64,000 nucleotides of DNA. Origin: Acanthacorydalis orientalis. Its lineage: Eukaryota; Arthropoda; Insecta; Megaloptera; Corydalidae. Below the pieces are notes generated by a model. That model searched no databases, was not told the DNA's origin, and worked only from the letters and a program-made list of their open reading frames with translations. The position numbers and the translations under genes are program-made. This document shows, piece by piece, positions 40,655 to 53,452 of the stretch (positions are counted from its first letter, which is position 1; every line of letters starts with the position of its first letter). The stretch is from positions 14,522,000 to 14,585,999 of the forward strand of contig CM068316.1 of assembly GCA_034766995.1 (NCBI GenBank), read 5' to 3'.

Positions 40655-40976
40655 GGAATAACAGGAAGAGATAGGAAAAGAATAAAATGGATACAAAAAC
40701 AGACAAGAATGACAGATGTAATAAAAAGAGTAAAGATTCTGAAATGGAAATGGATAGAGCATGTTGCAAGAAGACAATCAATAGACAACATAAATTGTTA
40801 ACTGGGAACCAAGGAATATAAAAAGAAAAAACAAGAAAGAGACCAATGAACAGGTTGAATAAGTAAATTAATTTTTTTATTGGAAATCAGTGGAAAAGAG
40901 AGGCATTCAATTGTTCAAGATGGAAAATCATGGAAGAAGCCTTCATCCAGCAATGGATTGACAGAGGCTCCTGCTG

Positions 40977-40980
<4 letters not shown>
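40655..40980 (+). pseudogene. RTE-like retrotransposon 3' end running into (TA)n
   Basis: The plus strand reads [20 protein letters not shown] then [20 protein letters not shown] and RQS, a degraded middle, then GNQWKREAFNCSRWKIMEEA and FIQQWIDRG with TGA at 40978-40980. The tail is typical of RTE/BovB-like polymerases. The stop codon joins a (TA)n tract directly, with no poly(A). A (TA)n tract also borders the 5' side, so the truncated copy is bracketed by microsatellites. Its last 60 bases match the tail of the 5S-headed element at 35230-35458. Confidence 0.85.
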
Positions 40981-41024
<44 letters not shown>

Positions 41025-41182
41025 GCTATAGCTAGCATAGATATAAGGAGTTTCTGCTATAAAGAATAAATGTTTACATAAGTTTTGGTTTGCGTATATT
41101 TTCATACAAGCACTCACTTTTATAACAAGCTCGTTTCACAAATATATCAAGCAATATATTTGAATTTCTCTAAGAAATAATA

Positions 41183-41480
41183 CAAGGTTTGATCAAAAAA
41201 AATATTCATATTATCGTCACAAAACTTTTTTATGCAAAGTTATTCTAAATTAAAATAATGGTTCACTTCGAAATCCGAAATCTTTTCCCCTTTTAGAATC
41301 ACTTTTTGTAAGCAATTTTTTGAATCGTTTTTAGATCAATCGTTTAAAAACGGTGTCCTTTGAACGAAATTTTCTGTTTTGGAAACAAAAATAAATCAAA
41401 CGGAGTCCAGTCGAGTGAGTATAGTGAGATGAAAATGAGTTTGACTCCATTTTTAGTCAAAGAATCTGGAACCAGAAGCA
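41183..41480 (-). pseudogene. Tc1/mariner-type transposase 3' fragment
   Basis: The minus strand reads YSLDWTPFDLFLFPKQKISF and KGHRF, the third-Asp region of a mariner-like transposase (family form SPDLAPCDFFLFPKLK). After stops come pieces of the tail, and the element's outer end is close to 41183 (ACAAGGTTTGATCAAAAAAA). The part upstream on the minus strand (41.5-41.8 kb) is too decayed to read. Confidence 0.6.
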
Positions 41481-43384
41481 AGAATGAGGTGGTACGTTAT
41501 CTTGATACAATATTAATGATCAATTTTTCCAGCTTTCAGGCCGATTCCTACTGACAAGGTCATATCACCAATTCAGAACCTGATGATAAAAATGTTAATT
41601 TATTGATTGACCTGTTGGTACCCATTCACGTTGAACAAATCTTTAAGAATTGAAAAATATGATGATCAGATATTTCACACTCGATTTCATATATCAAATT
41701 TTCACAAGACATGAAGAACTTGATCTTCTTTACTCCGGTGTCTCCATATTATAACTCTCGAAAGTAGTGGCACACTCAGGATTTAATCTTGGGTGAAGCC
41801 GAGTTGAATGGATAATTTTTTTTAATGTGAATTCAATAAAATTCATTCGGTGATTATAAATGTTGTTATATTCTTTTTACAAATCTCTTGAATTACTTCA
41901 GTCGTGGTTACATTAATCTCTCTGTGTATATAAAGTAAAGCTGGTCCGTTCAATCACGATTGTGTCGTGGTAGATCTTAAATAGGTTTTTAAAAGGAGTA
42001 AGGTAGAAAATAACCTTTCACTGATATGACTGGCATCTTGTTACCTGAAGCGTTGCAAATATTTTTAATAAGTTATAGATGTTAAGATATATCATTTTGT
42101 CACACTTCAAAACTGCATCAGTGACATTTTTTTGCATGGAGCTATTGTAACGGTTTTTAATTTTTTTTATACCACAACTTGAATTGATGATTTTGTTTTT
42201 TTATCAATATTTTTTTCCTTTTTCTTTGAGGGAGGCCAGAGTCCATCGCCCTTCTGATGAGTGCGTTACTGCTTGAAAGAAACGATACAAACTCAAGAAC
42301 AGTCAACTCACAACACATAACTGTAATATATGTCACTAGTTTCTTCCTCTACTTGCTAAATACTGAATTGTGCACGCAGTCTGGACATTTTTTGATCAAA
42401 CCTTGTAAATATTTACGTACATTTAGTATTCCTTTTTTTTCTTTTCAATATAGCGTTTTTATTTCAATACGAAACACAATCTGTTGACATAATTAATATA
42501 AATCATTAAGTTAGATGGGTACAATTAACTCACAAAAATGTGAAAAACACGTTTTTTTTTAAAAAAAGTACTTGAAAAAGGATAAATTAAGATCTACCAA
42601 TTTGAGAAATATTATCACCGATAAAAACATCTTAATACTTTTTATATCATTTTTTTAGTTTTTCTTTTATACTATCATAATTATTGCCCCACGCAGTTTA
42701 AAAATTATTAAAAGAAACTTAAAAAGATTAAAAACGATCTATTCTAAATAAAAGTAATAAAAGTTGAGGTTTCATGGAAAATTTTATTTGTTTCTAAATA
42801 AATAAGTAAATAATATAAACTACTAAATACGTAGATTAAACTTTCAACGAATATTTAATACACATACAACGACATAAAATAATACTTTCCTTTGTAACAC
42901 AATATTCAAATAATAGATACTTTCTGCAAGACCTCGCTGACAATTCAATTCGTTTAATCTCTTAGATCGGTTTGACGTAAATACGTAGAAATTACTTCAT
43001 TATCATTAAATCCATTTAACAAATACATGGACATTCTGTCCTTTTACAGACATGTATATATATATATATATATATTTTCGTTCTATTGTCTTTTCATCAG
43101 TGGAATATCTTAAACAATATGAAACGTTATAACACTTTCAATTTGAAACATGCAAACGTACACATTTATAAATATTTATTTATTTCACTTATTTCAAAAT
43201 AATCAAATATACCTTTAAATTGAATTCAACATTTCTGATGATCAATATTTTTTACTCTGTTGCTATCGAAACTAACTAAATTAAATCCACATATACAGAC
43301 AAATGTCTATGTAAATTAGGAGACATGTTTGAAAAAAAGTGTATTTACAAGGGCTGAATGACAATATTTCAGCCTAGGAAGAAA

Positions 43385-43787
43385 ACACCAAAATATTGTG
43401 TGAGAAATGATTTTATTTTTCGACATAATCTCCTTTTAACTCAATACACTTATCCTAACGATATTCAAGAATCTTTATGCCATCCTTATAGGCCTAACTC
43501 TATAAAATAGGTGTTTGTGGCGGTAATTACTTTGAAATTCCAGACATACTTTTTACCAACGTGAAATTTTCAAGTTTGGGAAAAAATTATAGTCCGACGG
43601 AGCCAAGCCTGGCGAGTAGGCTGCATGAGGCAGCAATTTGAAGTCCAATTAATTAATTTTAGATATTTCAATAACAGATTTGTGACAAGGAGCATTATCC
43701 TGATGATACAGTACTTCATTCGTCGCTAGTCCGGACCGTTTCTCGTTAACTTTCTAGTGCAGCTGGACAAGTAAGTTGGAGTAGTAC
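43385..43787 (-). pseudogene. Mariner transposase fragment (catalytic end)
   Basis: On the minus strand, reading from the right: KVNEKRSGLA, then HQDNAPCHKS (second catalytic Asp kept), then LLPHAAYSPGLAPSDYNFFP with the third Asp, then pieces of the C-terminal tail. Stops and shifts interrupt it. The closest relative in the window is the pseudogene at 46025-46692, which shows the same DNAPxH and LFP style of motifs. No terminal repeats were found. Confidence 0.75.
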
Positions 43788-43906
43788 TCCAAAAATGCAC
43801 TTTAAAATGATATTAACTAGAACACGATGAAATGATACTTTCAACAAAAAAAATTAAGGTTATAATTAAGAAAACAAAAACTGCAATTATTTTTCTACAA
43901 TCCCAA
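43788..43906 (-). mobile_element. Solo 5' end of a cecropia-like mariner
   Basis: Read on the minus strand, about 120 bases from a decayed TTGGGATTGTAGAAAAATAA end match the 5' untranslated part of the element at 24918 (same blocks TTTTTGTT, GTATCATTTCAT, TTAATATCAT). The remainder is missing, and the sequence abuts another mariner fragment on the left. Confidence 0.68.
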
Positions 43907-43999
43907 TAACTGGTCCCATTTTAAATCATTTCTTTAGTTCGAAACTGTCAACTCTAAACAACTATCCATGTAGAAAATTCATGAAATCTACAACCATAG

Positions 44000-44590
44000 T
44001 TAAATAAAAAATTAAATAAATAAAAAGACATAAATATGATTTTTTTATTATAAGTTCTTAAATGATAAAATGAAAAAAACATTGAAAATGAAAGAATGTT
44101 ATTTTAACCCGGATATCAATTTTCAATGATATTTTGTTTTCTATTCATCACCTTTAACAGTTTTGTATATTTTAATAAAATGATAATCTAGTTCGAAACA
44201 ATTCCAGCATTGAAGATTATATCTTTCTTAATGTTACAGGATATATATAAGTGAACTCAGACCCATACATTAACATTCTGACAGCTAGTCACTCAGTTAC
44301 GACTGTCTCACCAAAATCATTAATTATGAGATAAACATATTACATTTCTCGCTAAATTTAATGAATGGGATATTTGCATGGATTATATCCAATAAATTTT
44401 CAAGTTTTTTTTAAAAAAATACATTACCAGAAATTTATGTTTCTTTTATACTAAATATATTTTACTATGTTTATTATAATATATCTTTTTAAAGATCAAA
44501 ATACATCTATTTCGTGTATAAGTTTATAATCTCTTTTTGAGCAACTTAGTTCCATGAAAAAATAGTTAAAAATAAATAATAAGTCTATTT

Positions 44591-44625
<35 letters not shown>

Positions 44626-45797
44626 GTGTTATTATTTAATTATATGACTGTTTCCCGAATGATGTTATCCGTATCCCCAGAATTACACAAAACTGATCCA
44701 ACTGTAATTTTTTTATTTTAATTTATTATTTTTTAAAAATTTTCTACTCTCTTACAAATCACTCATTTATTGTGATCAAAAATTTTAATAACTGTTTATT
44801 GTCCATTTTGATAAACCAATAATCAAAATAATCAGTAATAAATTATTTTTTAAATTAATCAGAAAACATATCATTTTCCAAGCAAAAATATTCAGGTATA
44901 AAAAAGAATTTAGCTGTAATTTTAAACTCTATCGTATTCGTTCCTATTATTTTTTTTTGTGAAAAAATGATCAATTTTGAAAATATTGGAAAGTGTATTG
45001 AAAAATATTCAGAGAAAATGAAGAATTGTTTCAATGTATTATTTTAATTACCTTTTACGCTCGCTCAAAAAGAGTACTTTGACTAAATTAAACTCTTGAA
45101 AAGAGTGTGTGATTATTGTAAGTTTGGAAAAACCTGAATTAGATCATACAATAATAAAATGTAGATAATATTGATTTAATTTCTGTTTAAGGTAGCAAAA
45201 TAAAAAAAGTCTTTATTGTATATATTGTACTGAAAAAACGATTTTTGTATAGGAAATGATAAAAATACTTTAAATAAGCTACTAAAACTAAAAATAAATT
45301 GTTTCAATATTTGAAACGTTCGTTAATTCAAGAAAATTCTATAAGATTTTATAAATCAGTTCAGCAAAAATATTAACAACCTGCCCATGCAAGTTTAATA
45401 CAAATAAAGTTTTTGATCACAACGGGACTGCAATTTATAAATTTAAAGCTTATACCACTTTCTTTTTATTTTCTGCAACGAATACGAAATCTATAATCTA
45501 ACAATCTGGATGTTAATATTACACAATTAATCAATAAAATGTTTGAATACATATATTTTTAAATGTATATTTATTCTTTCCCTTTATTTAACATAGATAT
45601 TCGTATCAAATATGTCAGTAAAAATTAAAAGGCAAATATATTAAAATATTCTATTTTAACATATAAAATAGAATTACTACTAATGAAAGAAAAAAGCAAA
45701 AAATTTTAATTTTTGTGTTATTTCCTCAAATTCCTTCCTATATATTTTTTGTTTGAGTTTTGTTTTTTCATTGTTAATAATACTTTCACCTAATAGG

Positions 45798-45798
<1 letters not shown>
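44000..45798. other. AT-rich DNA, no recognised feature
   Basis: No coding signal. A (TA)n(GA)n microsatellite at about 44590-44625 is the only structured sequence. Confidence 0.55.
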
Positions 45799-45836
<38 letters not shown>

Positions 45837-46024
45837 CTTCCAAACAGAATGTGGCAAAAATTTTTTTTCTTTTTGAACGTTTATGAAAGTATCTTTATAA
45901 GTAAAAAAATCAAATGCAACATTACAGATACAAATTATATATTAGGTAGGCATGTAAGCATATCAAATGACAGTGTATATTCCATTTGAAATGAAAATGT
46001 AAGCTTGTCAAAAATTTCGATGAG

Positions 46025-46692
46025 ATAGGTGCCTCGATTGCTGACTATGGACCAAAAACGCACCCGATACTAAATTTCGAAGGATTCTTTAGCCATGATG
46101 CTGCATAATAAAAAAGGATTTTTTGTGTCAACCACTGATGAGACTTGGATTCATTACCACATACCAGAGTCCAAAGAGCAATCGAAACAGTGGACTAAGC
46201 AAGAGATAGGCCACCAAATAAGTCCAAAACTGGTCCATTATCAGGCACTCGTGGCTTTAGTTTTTCAGGATTCGCAGCGAATTTTATTAGTGGATTATTT
46301 GAAAAAGGAAAATAGAATCAACAGTGCTTATTACTGTATACTTTTGGATAAGTTACGAGCCGCCATTAATGAAAAACGACCCAGAACACAGCGAAAAAAT
46401 CCTGTTTCAACACAACGCTCCGGCTCATTCATCGATACAAACATCCGCCAAAAGCACATTCTCTTGGCTTCGAATTGGTTCTTTATTCTCTATACTCACT
46501 ATACTGGTCTCCTCAGACTTCCATCTGTTTCCACAACTGAAAAATTCTTTGCTAGGAACAAAGATGAAGAAGTAATAGCCGAAGTAGACGCATATTTTGA
46601 AAAGTTTGTGAAATCACACACTTTAACACCAGCAAAATAGTACTCAAGTAACGTTGGATGAAATGTATTGACCTTAAGGGAGATTATGTTGC
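46025..46692 (+). pseudogene. Mariner transposase pseudogene (central and C-terminal)
   Basis: The plus strand reads PRLLTMDQKRTRY, a stop, then ISKDSLAMMLHNKKGFF, TTDETWIHYHIPESKEQSKQ (first catalytic Asp in DETW), VFQDSQ, DYLKKENRINSAYY, LRAAINEKRP. A frameshift near 46400 then moves the HNAPAHSS motif into another frame, where the catalytic Asp of HDNAPAH is missing. SSDFHLFPQLKNSLLG keeps the third Asp; after a second shift come DEEVIAEVDAYFEKFVKS and RWMKCIDLKGDYV. The longest open stretch, 46095-46640, is therefore a composite of true and false frames. This is an irritans/SETMAR-style mariner with the N-terminal domain lost. Confidence 0.88.
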
Positions 46693-47295
46693 AAATTAAA
46701 AATAATTTTACTGCCTTAACTATTGTCTTTCTGTTTACTTCTACGATTTTTTTTAAAACGCCAAGTACATGTGAAAAAAAACAAGGATGAAGTTGTAATA
46801 TGAAATATTTCCAACGTGTTTCAATGCAAACGATTAAATTTGTTTATAGTAAGTTCTTAATACATGAGACTTATATTTATTTGAACTATTAAATCTTGTT
46901 ATTTTTGCATTCACATATCATGCAATTCATTTAATGGATAGTAAATATATAACTCTTTCAGCTAGACGGCAAGGTATCAAACAATAGTCATAAATTACAA
47001 GATAAGGCGAGCAACGTCGCCACCGAGTCCTGGTATCTCGGGAGCCTCTTTTTTTTGCCCGGCGGGCCTGAGCATTGTAGTTACGCCACTGTACCTTCAA
47101 ATACTGTTAAATTTAATATATTATTCAAAAATGATGAAGAAATAAAGCTGATAAGATAACTGATTACATTTCCTCAGTTCAGGTTAAAGGCATAAACAGA
47201 TCAAAAAATTAATTACATAGCTTAGAATGTTTACATTTCAATTCCACAGTACAGAACGTGAAATGTGAGTAAATTTGCGCCATAAAAATACGTAT

Positions 47296-47395
47296 TTACA
47301 GATGAATTTAATGAATATTTCTGTAAGATATGCTATATAAAATAATTTCTTTTGAGAAATACATTAAAAATCATAACATGCATCAATTTTAGGTC

Positions 47396-47475
<80 letters not shown>

Positions 47476-47575
47476 GACTTAAAATTGATGCATGAAATGA
47501 TTTTTACTGTATTTCTCAAAAGAAATTATTTTATATCGCATATCTTACAGAAATCTGCATTAAATTCATCAGTAA
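47296..47575. repeat. Long inverted repeat with (TA)n core
   Basis: Arms 47296-47397 and 47474-47575 are about 102 bases each and more than 90 percent complementary by eye (shared blocks GATGAATTTAATG, TTTCTGTAAGATATGC, AAAATAATTTCTTTTGAGAA, ATGCATCAATTTTA). The centre is a (TA)n tract. Transcribed RNA would fold into a hairpin of over 100 base pairs. Confidence 0.85.
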
Positions 47576-47576
47576 G

Positions 47577-47585
47577 TACATATAC

Positions 47586-47650
<65 letters not shown>

Positions 47651-47657
47651 TATATTC
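47577..47657. repeat. (TA)n microsatellite
   Basis: Second TA tract immediately outside the right arm of the 47.3-47.6 kb inverted repeat. Confidence 0.93.
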
Positions 47658-47999
47658 AATTACTTATACTTTGTAATCATAATATCAAGTTAATAAAATG
47701 TAACTATACGAAACTGAATTTAAATTTTAAAATACCTGTTATTGTTTACATAAATCCAGTGTAAACATATTTTTCGGGATTCCATCTTCATTCTTCATAA
47801 AAAATATATATTTACATCTATTTTCTCAAATATTAAATCTGAAAAATAAATATTATATAAGTAAATAAAAATTTAAATCTTACACAATAGAAATTATGTC
47901 AGGAACATTCATTACCGTAAATATTATGCATGAACACTTTGAATATAGATTTCTCAATATATTTGAAATTAATATTTCAAATAAGAACGAAACTTGCCG

Positions 48000-49980
48000 A
48001 ATCCTAAAACAATTGATTTATTTCTTCTAAGATAATTTCTTTTCCAAATATTTATCGTTGGTGAATGAACAAATTCTTCATATGATTAAAATATGTATAT
48101 ACATTGTGATGAATGAGAAATCAATAATGTTAGGTTTGCATTTGTAAAACGTAACAAAATAATATTTAGTAACAACAATATTTATTTCATATTTTAAAAT
48201 ATTATAATGTTCTTAACAATTTATTGGGAATATATTAAGGCATATATTTTTATCATCTTATACAAAATACAAATCTAATTCTTGTAATTGTTTATTCTCG
48301 GAATAACATCTACGTTTGATTGATTATAAGAGTTTTTTCGAGTATGATTTTTTTTTATTGCCTACATAACTACGTTTATTATCATAACTAGTTTATATAT
48401 CACTATCAAATATTTTTTTACTGTTATTAAGATCTGTAACAGAACATATCAGAATTTTATCAGTTTACAACTGATTAAACTCTATGAAAAAAATGTTTTC
48501 TTTGTGAAATAAAGTACATGTCACATATCTATCATGCACAATATCGCTTCAATCGCATGTTTTCTATTCAATTAGTTGACTAAACGTATACTCATAAACA
48601 GAAACGTTTGTTTCATACACATATTTATGCGTGTAGTGTTTATTAAATATTGTTTCTTGAACGTTTCTGTCCGAAATATACGCATTCTAAATAATTTATG
48701 TAATATAAATAAGTAATAATAAACAATAACTTAAAAATATTGCACAATATATTTAATAAAATCTTATATTAACAAGAATAACGGCAAATTTAGCGATTGT
48801 AAAAAATACACATGCACAATCTCATTTATGTAAATTGCACATTGTCAAGAAAATATCTAAATATGTTATAAAGAAATATAATCTGATTCAATTCTGATTT
48901 GAAAAAAGTATGTAATTCAAATTCAATTGAATCTTTGACTAAATTAATCTAAGCTTAACTATTCAGATATTGTTTATTCAAATATAAATTAAAGATTCGT
49001 TTACAAAACATCGAATCGTACCTTAAAAATGAATTAACAAATAATCGTCATCGAATATTTAATTAATCATTCTTTTTTCAAGCAATAAACTAGTCCTCTA
49101 TAACGAATCATATCCAATTGTCATAATGCAATTGTATGCACCAAAATTCAATTGCAAAATATTTGCGAGTATTAGCAATGTTTTCTTTGAAAATAATATC
49201 AAAAATTGCAAAAAATTAACTTATATAAAAAAGAACTAAAATCGATAAAACGTTTACAAATGACTAAATAATAAAGAACCATCTTGTTCAGCACAAAACA
49301 TCAGTGACGAAAATATTGTTTTCTTTTTCTCACGATGAAATCACAAAGATCTTAAAAAGTAAACATTACAAACTAAATAATATTTATTTATATATATATT
49401 TTACTAATTTATTGATAATTTAAGACTCTGGAAGACATTTGTAATATTTGCTGTCGCGATATTTTCTTTTCAAACTCATGTCTTCAATTTTTTTGCTTAT
49501 TGGTACTAATTAATTGCATTCACGACACTTAATTATACTGAAAAGAACAATCCTGTGAAACTGTATGACATATTCTAAACACTAATATGTATAAAGTTTA
49601 TAAAATATTTCAAACAAAATACTTTTCATTACATCAATTATTTCTACATTTTCGAATATTTTTTCCCAAAATAACTTTTATCATGAGAACGGGCATGTAT
49701 GTATGCATGTACGTACACAGGCAAGTATATATATAATAAAATTAAATTTTGAATAAAAGTTCATTAATTTGATAATTAATTAATGAACTCATTAAAAGAT
49801 AATTATTTGTTAATCATACTTTAATTAATAAAAATTAAGAGTAACTTCATGAAATGATTATGAACAGATAATTGAGTTTTCGATAATTAAATTTTTCAGT
49901 GTAAGATTAAAAAATAATGAAAACTAAATCATTTTCATTATGTCTTGTTTAATAATTATTAATACATTTAAATTTGTGAT
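48000..49980. other. AT-rich DNA, no recognised feature
   Basis: Plain AT-rich sequence. No gene, transposon end or microsatellite of note apart from short TA runs near 49390 and 49725. Confidence 0.6.
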
Positions 49981-50082
<102 letters not shown>

Positions 50083-50420
50083 ATCGATACTCAAGATAAG
50101 TATAAGACATAAATTCTTATTTTTATTTTTTTAAGTACATTTTAATAAAATTAAATTTTCATGAGAACATAAATACGTCGATATATTTTTCTATAATATC
50201 TCTATGACTATTTAATTATTTCTTTCTTAAGAATAAATGAGAAAATTTCAAGTATTCTTATTTAATGGTCGCGGTAACGCGGTACTTTATAAATTTGAAT
50301 AATCTATCATTAAACCTGAATTTTATTAAGAGATTTAGCACAAACTGGTGATACAATCGGCACAACTGTAAGACTTTAACATATCTAGTCATTTATTTAA
50401 TTTATGATAAAATGGATTAC

Positions 50421-50520
<100 letters not shown>

Positions 50521-51690
50521 ATGTTTTAGCCAAGTTTCCTAGCCCATAATTGCTTTCTTGTTGAAACATAAATTATTTTATTATAATTCCTTATCAATCT
50601 AATTTATATTACTCTTGTTCAGTTCATAATGTTATTTATGTAATAGAAGTAAGTAATGTAGCAGCAAATATTTAAGACGTATATGTTTTAAGATTTTATC
50701 ATTACCATCTTTGTAAGAAATTGCCGACTTTGTAAAATAATGATGAATTAGTCTATTCTGTTTGTGGGAGGTGAATGTGTATTTGTTTATTATTTCGACG
50801 AATAAAAAATTTAATTTGAATTTTCAATTTAGGTCCGTTTACTTTTTAAAAGAAATAACGTCTAATTTCATGAAAATGATAATTGAAATGCAGTTACTTT
50901 AAATAATGAATAATAATAGTATTGGAGTACAGAGAATTATTTTTTGAGAGCAATTATTCTTTTAAAAGTATTAATCAGTAGTAAAAGACGCAATATATTT
51001 TTTTTAATTTTATACATCAATTTAAAGAAATACAAAAGAGGTTATCTATATAATCTCAATTATGTTTCATTGTTTTAATTATGCAACGGTTCATTACTAA
51101 AATAATACATGAAAAACGAAAATTGTGTACACAAATTAGTTTGCTTTAGTCACACATAAAGAGTAACTTGTACCATTCATCTGCATAACCAATAACATAA
51201 AATATTTTTTAATCATTAATTTTAAAATAAAATTTGTTCGAATAAATTACAATTAGGTAAATTAAGGCGAAAAAAAAATATTCTTTCTAAATGTAATTCT
51301 ATTCACGTAATAATATTTTTTGTATTGTAATATTTTAGATTGAGTGTCATTTTGATTAAGGCCTTCCCAAAATAATAACAATATGAAAAAAATTCAAATT
51401 CCAAGATTTTCTATTAACTCAGCTATCTGTTCATAAAAAATGACCGTAATAATCAGAAAAATACAATCGAAAGAAACAGGACAAATTTATATATTAAGAC
51501 TTAATCTATTTAAAACACTTTCAAAATATGTAATCATTAAATATTTAATAATAATTTCTTCAAAAAGAAACTATTTGAAACTCAAACTTGAACCTGGGCA
51601 TATTAGTTGACAATTAGTGCTTGCCTAAATATCAAATTTGATAAAAATTAACATCTTAAATATGTAAATACATGTAATACATACACACAC

Positions 51691-51723
<33 letters not shown>

Positions 51724-51971
51724 ATAAAATTAAAATACATATGATCTTTAGATATTTGCATCATTTAATCTAATTATTGTAAAATAAAAAGATATTTTAA
51801 ATTAATAAAAAATAAATTCAAATATTCAGTATAATAATTTCAAACAATTAAAATGGGATTCAATGATTTAAATGCAATTGAATAAAAACAAATTTTGGGT
51901 AGTACGAATTTCTGATTCTTTATTAATTCAGAAATTAATTATAAAATGAGTGTCTGCTGTAACACACACAC

Positions 51972-52010
<39 letters not shown>

Positions 52011-52109
52011 GACTGTTCTTTCCACATTAATCGTAAAATTAAAATTAAATAGATTTAAAATATTATTCTTAAGTCTTTAAAAATTATTTTAAATGTACAT
52101 TTCTACTTA

Positions 52110-52113
52110 TATA

Positions 52114-52156
<43 letters not shown>

Positions 52157-52191
52157 CATATATATATATATATATATATGTATATGTATAT

Positions 52192-52235
<44 letters not shown>

Positions 52236-52270
52236 GAAACGATTTAGAATTTGCTTTACTTTTATCTGCG

Positions 52271-52301
<31 letters not shown>

Positions 52302-52435
52302 GAAACGATTTAGAATTTGCTTTACTTTTATCTGCGTAAGTTATTTGTATCTGCGTAAGTCTATCTAAACATAAATATTTTTCATTAGGCATAATATGCA
52401 ATTATATACATATATTATTAAAATTAACTTTGTTT

Positions 52436-52489
<54 letters not shown>
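52110..52489. repeat. (TA)n cluster
   Basis: TA tracts at 52110-52235, 52273-52301 and 52437-52489, interrupted by the duplicated 37-mer. Confidence 0.93.
52236..52338 (+). repeat. 37-base direct duplication split by (TA)n
   Basis: GAAACGATTTAGAATTTGCT followed by TTACTTTTATCTGCGTA occurs at 52236-52272 and again at 52302-52338, identical by eye, with (TA)n between. The tail TCTGCGTAAGT occurs a third time at about 52350. Confidence 0.85.
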
Positions 52490-52763
52490 TGATACATTTC
52501 GTTATGGTTTATATATTAAATAAAATATATTTATAATATATTTTTTATTTAAAATAAAACTAAATTTGATTAAAATATTGCCATTTGCAATGACAGAAAT
52601 TGGACTATTGTCGTTTACTTAACTTATTAATAACTATTGTGTTTGTATTGTTTGCTTTAACTACTATACTGCTGTTAACTTGTTTAAAATATTTAAATAA
52701 TATTACAATGTATTTTGTTTGGTGTATTTGAAAATATTAAGCAATTTGAAATATTCAATATAC

Positions 52764-52810
<47 letters not shown>

Positions 52811-52945
52811 TGTAATTGCAGAATAAAATACACTTTAAACTCTTTATCAAAAATAACAAAACACAATAAAAAATATGCAAGTTTTAAATTAAAAAAAAAA
52901 TCAAAGTTAAAAATAAGCACACACTCATGACTCAATTTCACTTTT

Positions 52946-53173
52946 TCAAGCCATGAAAATTTCGACATAATTCGGCGGTCCTGCGAATGTACCTATCGGT
53001 GTAGGTATTGGTTGAAGGCCAGCCCTGTGCGGACCACCGTTTTTATCGAGTTCTCTATGATGATTATGCGGTATTGCCATTGCGGCCACCTCTGGTACAA
53101 TACCTGCTTGTAATGATCCACCTGGGTGTGGACCTAACGCAGCCGTTGGTAATTGAATACAATCTGCGGGTAT
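52946..53173 (-). CDS. Terminal coding exon of a proline-rich protein
   Basis: On the minus strand this exon follows an acceptor ending TTTATTTTAG and runs in phase 0 for 75 codons to a TGA. It begins IPADCIQLPTAALGP and ends GPPNYVEIFMA. The coding part is clearly less AT-rich than its surroundings and uses varied third positions, unlike the chance frames elsewhere. It is rich in Pro, Gly, Ala and His, has no cysteine pattern or membrane segment, and is probably disordered. The exon upstream on this strand (53453-53754) ends on a complete codon, so joining the two keeps the frame. An overlapping plus-strand frame starting at 53008 is a shadow of this exon. No clear AATAAA is seen just downstream; the 3' UTR probably runs into the TA-rich DNA below 52.9 kb. 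I do not recognise the family. Confidence 0.72.
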   Translation of the reverse strand: MPADCIQLPTAALGPHPGGSLQAGIVPEVAAMAIPHNHHRELDKNGGPHRAGLQPIPTPIGTFAGPPNYVEIFMA

Positions 53174-53452
53174 CTAAAATAAATACTGAAAAATTATTTC
53201 AATACTTTAATAATACAGAAAGAAGAAGTACAGAAGAAAGTATTTGTTTTTATTTTCTGATTAGACGAAGTGGATAAACTGGAAGAAAAGAGATATGTAA
53301 CGATGTAATGCAGAACTATTTTTTTATAATTAAATATATAAATAAAATAAAAAATAGCAATTAAAAATTTAATTGATACATGATTCTTATATCTATATAT
53401 TCTCCAAAAATATATACAAATCGTCTCTGCATTTGATAAGATTTTTACTTAC
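53174..53452 (-). other. Short intron between the two proline-rich exons
   Basis: GT-AG intron of 279 bases on the minus strand. It is strongly AT-rich compared with the exons on both sides, with donor GTAAGT and an acceptor behind a T-rich tract. It keeps phase 0 across the junction. Confidence 0.7.

Noticed and set aside
53008..53277. Plus-strand frame of 89 codons
   Set aside because: It is the antisense shadow of the terminal exon on the minus strand, which has better splice sites and a proper stop.
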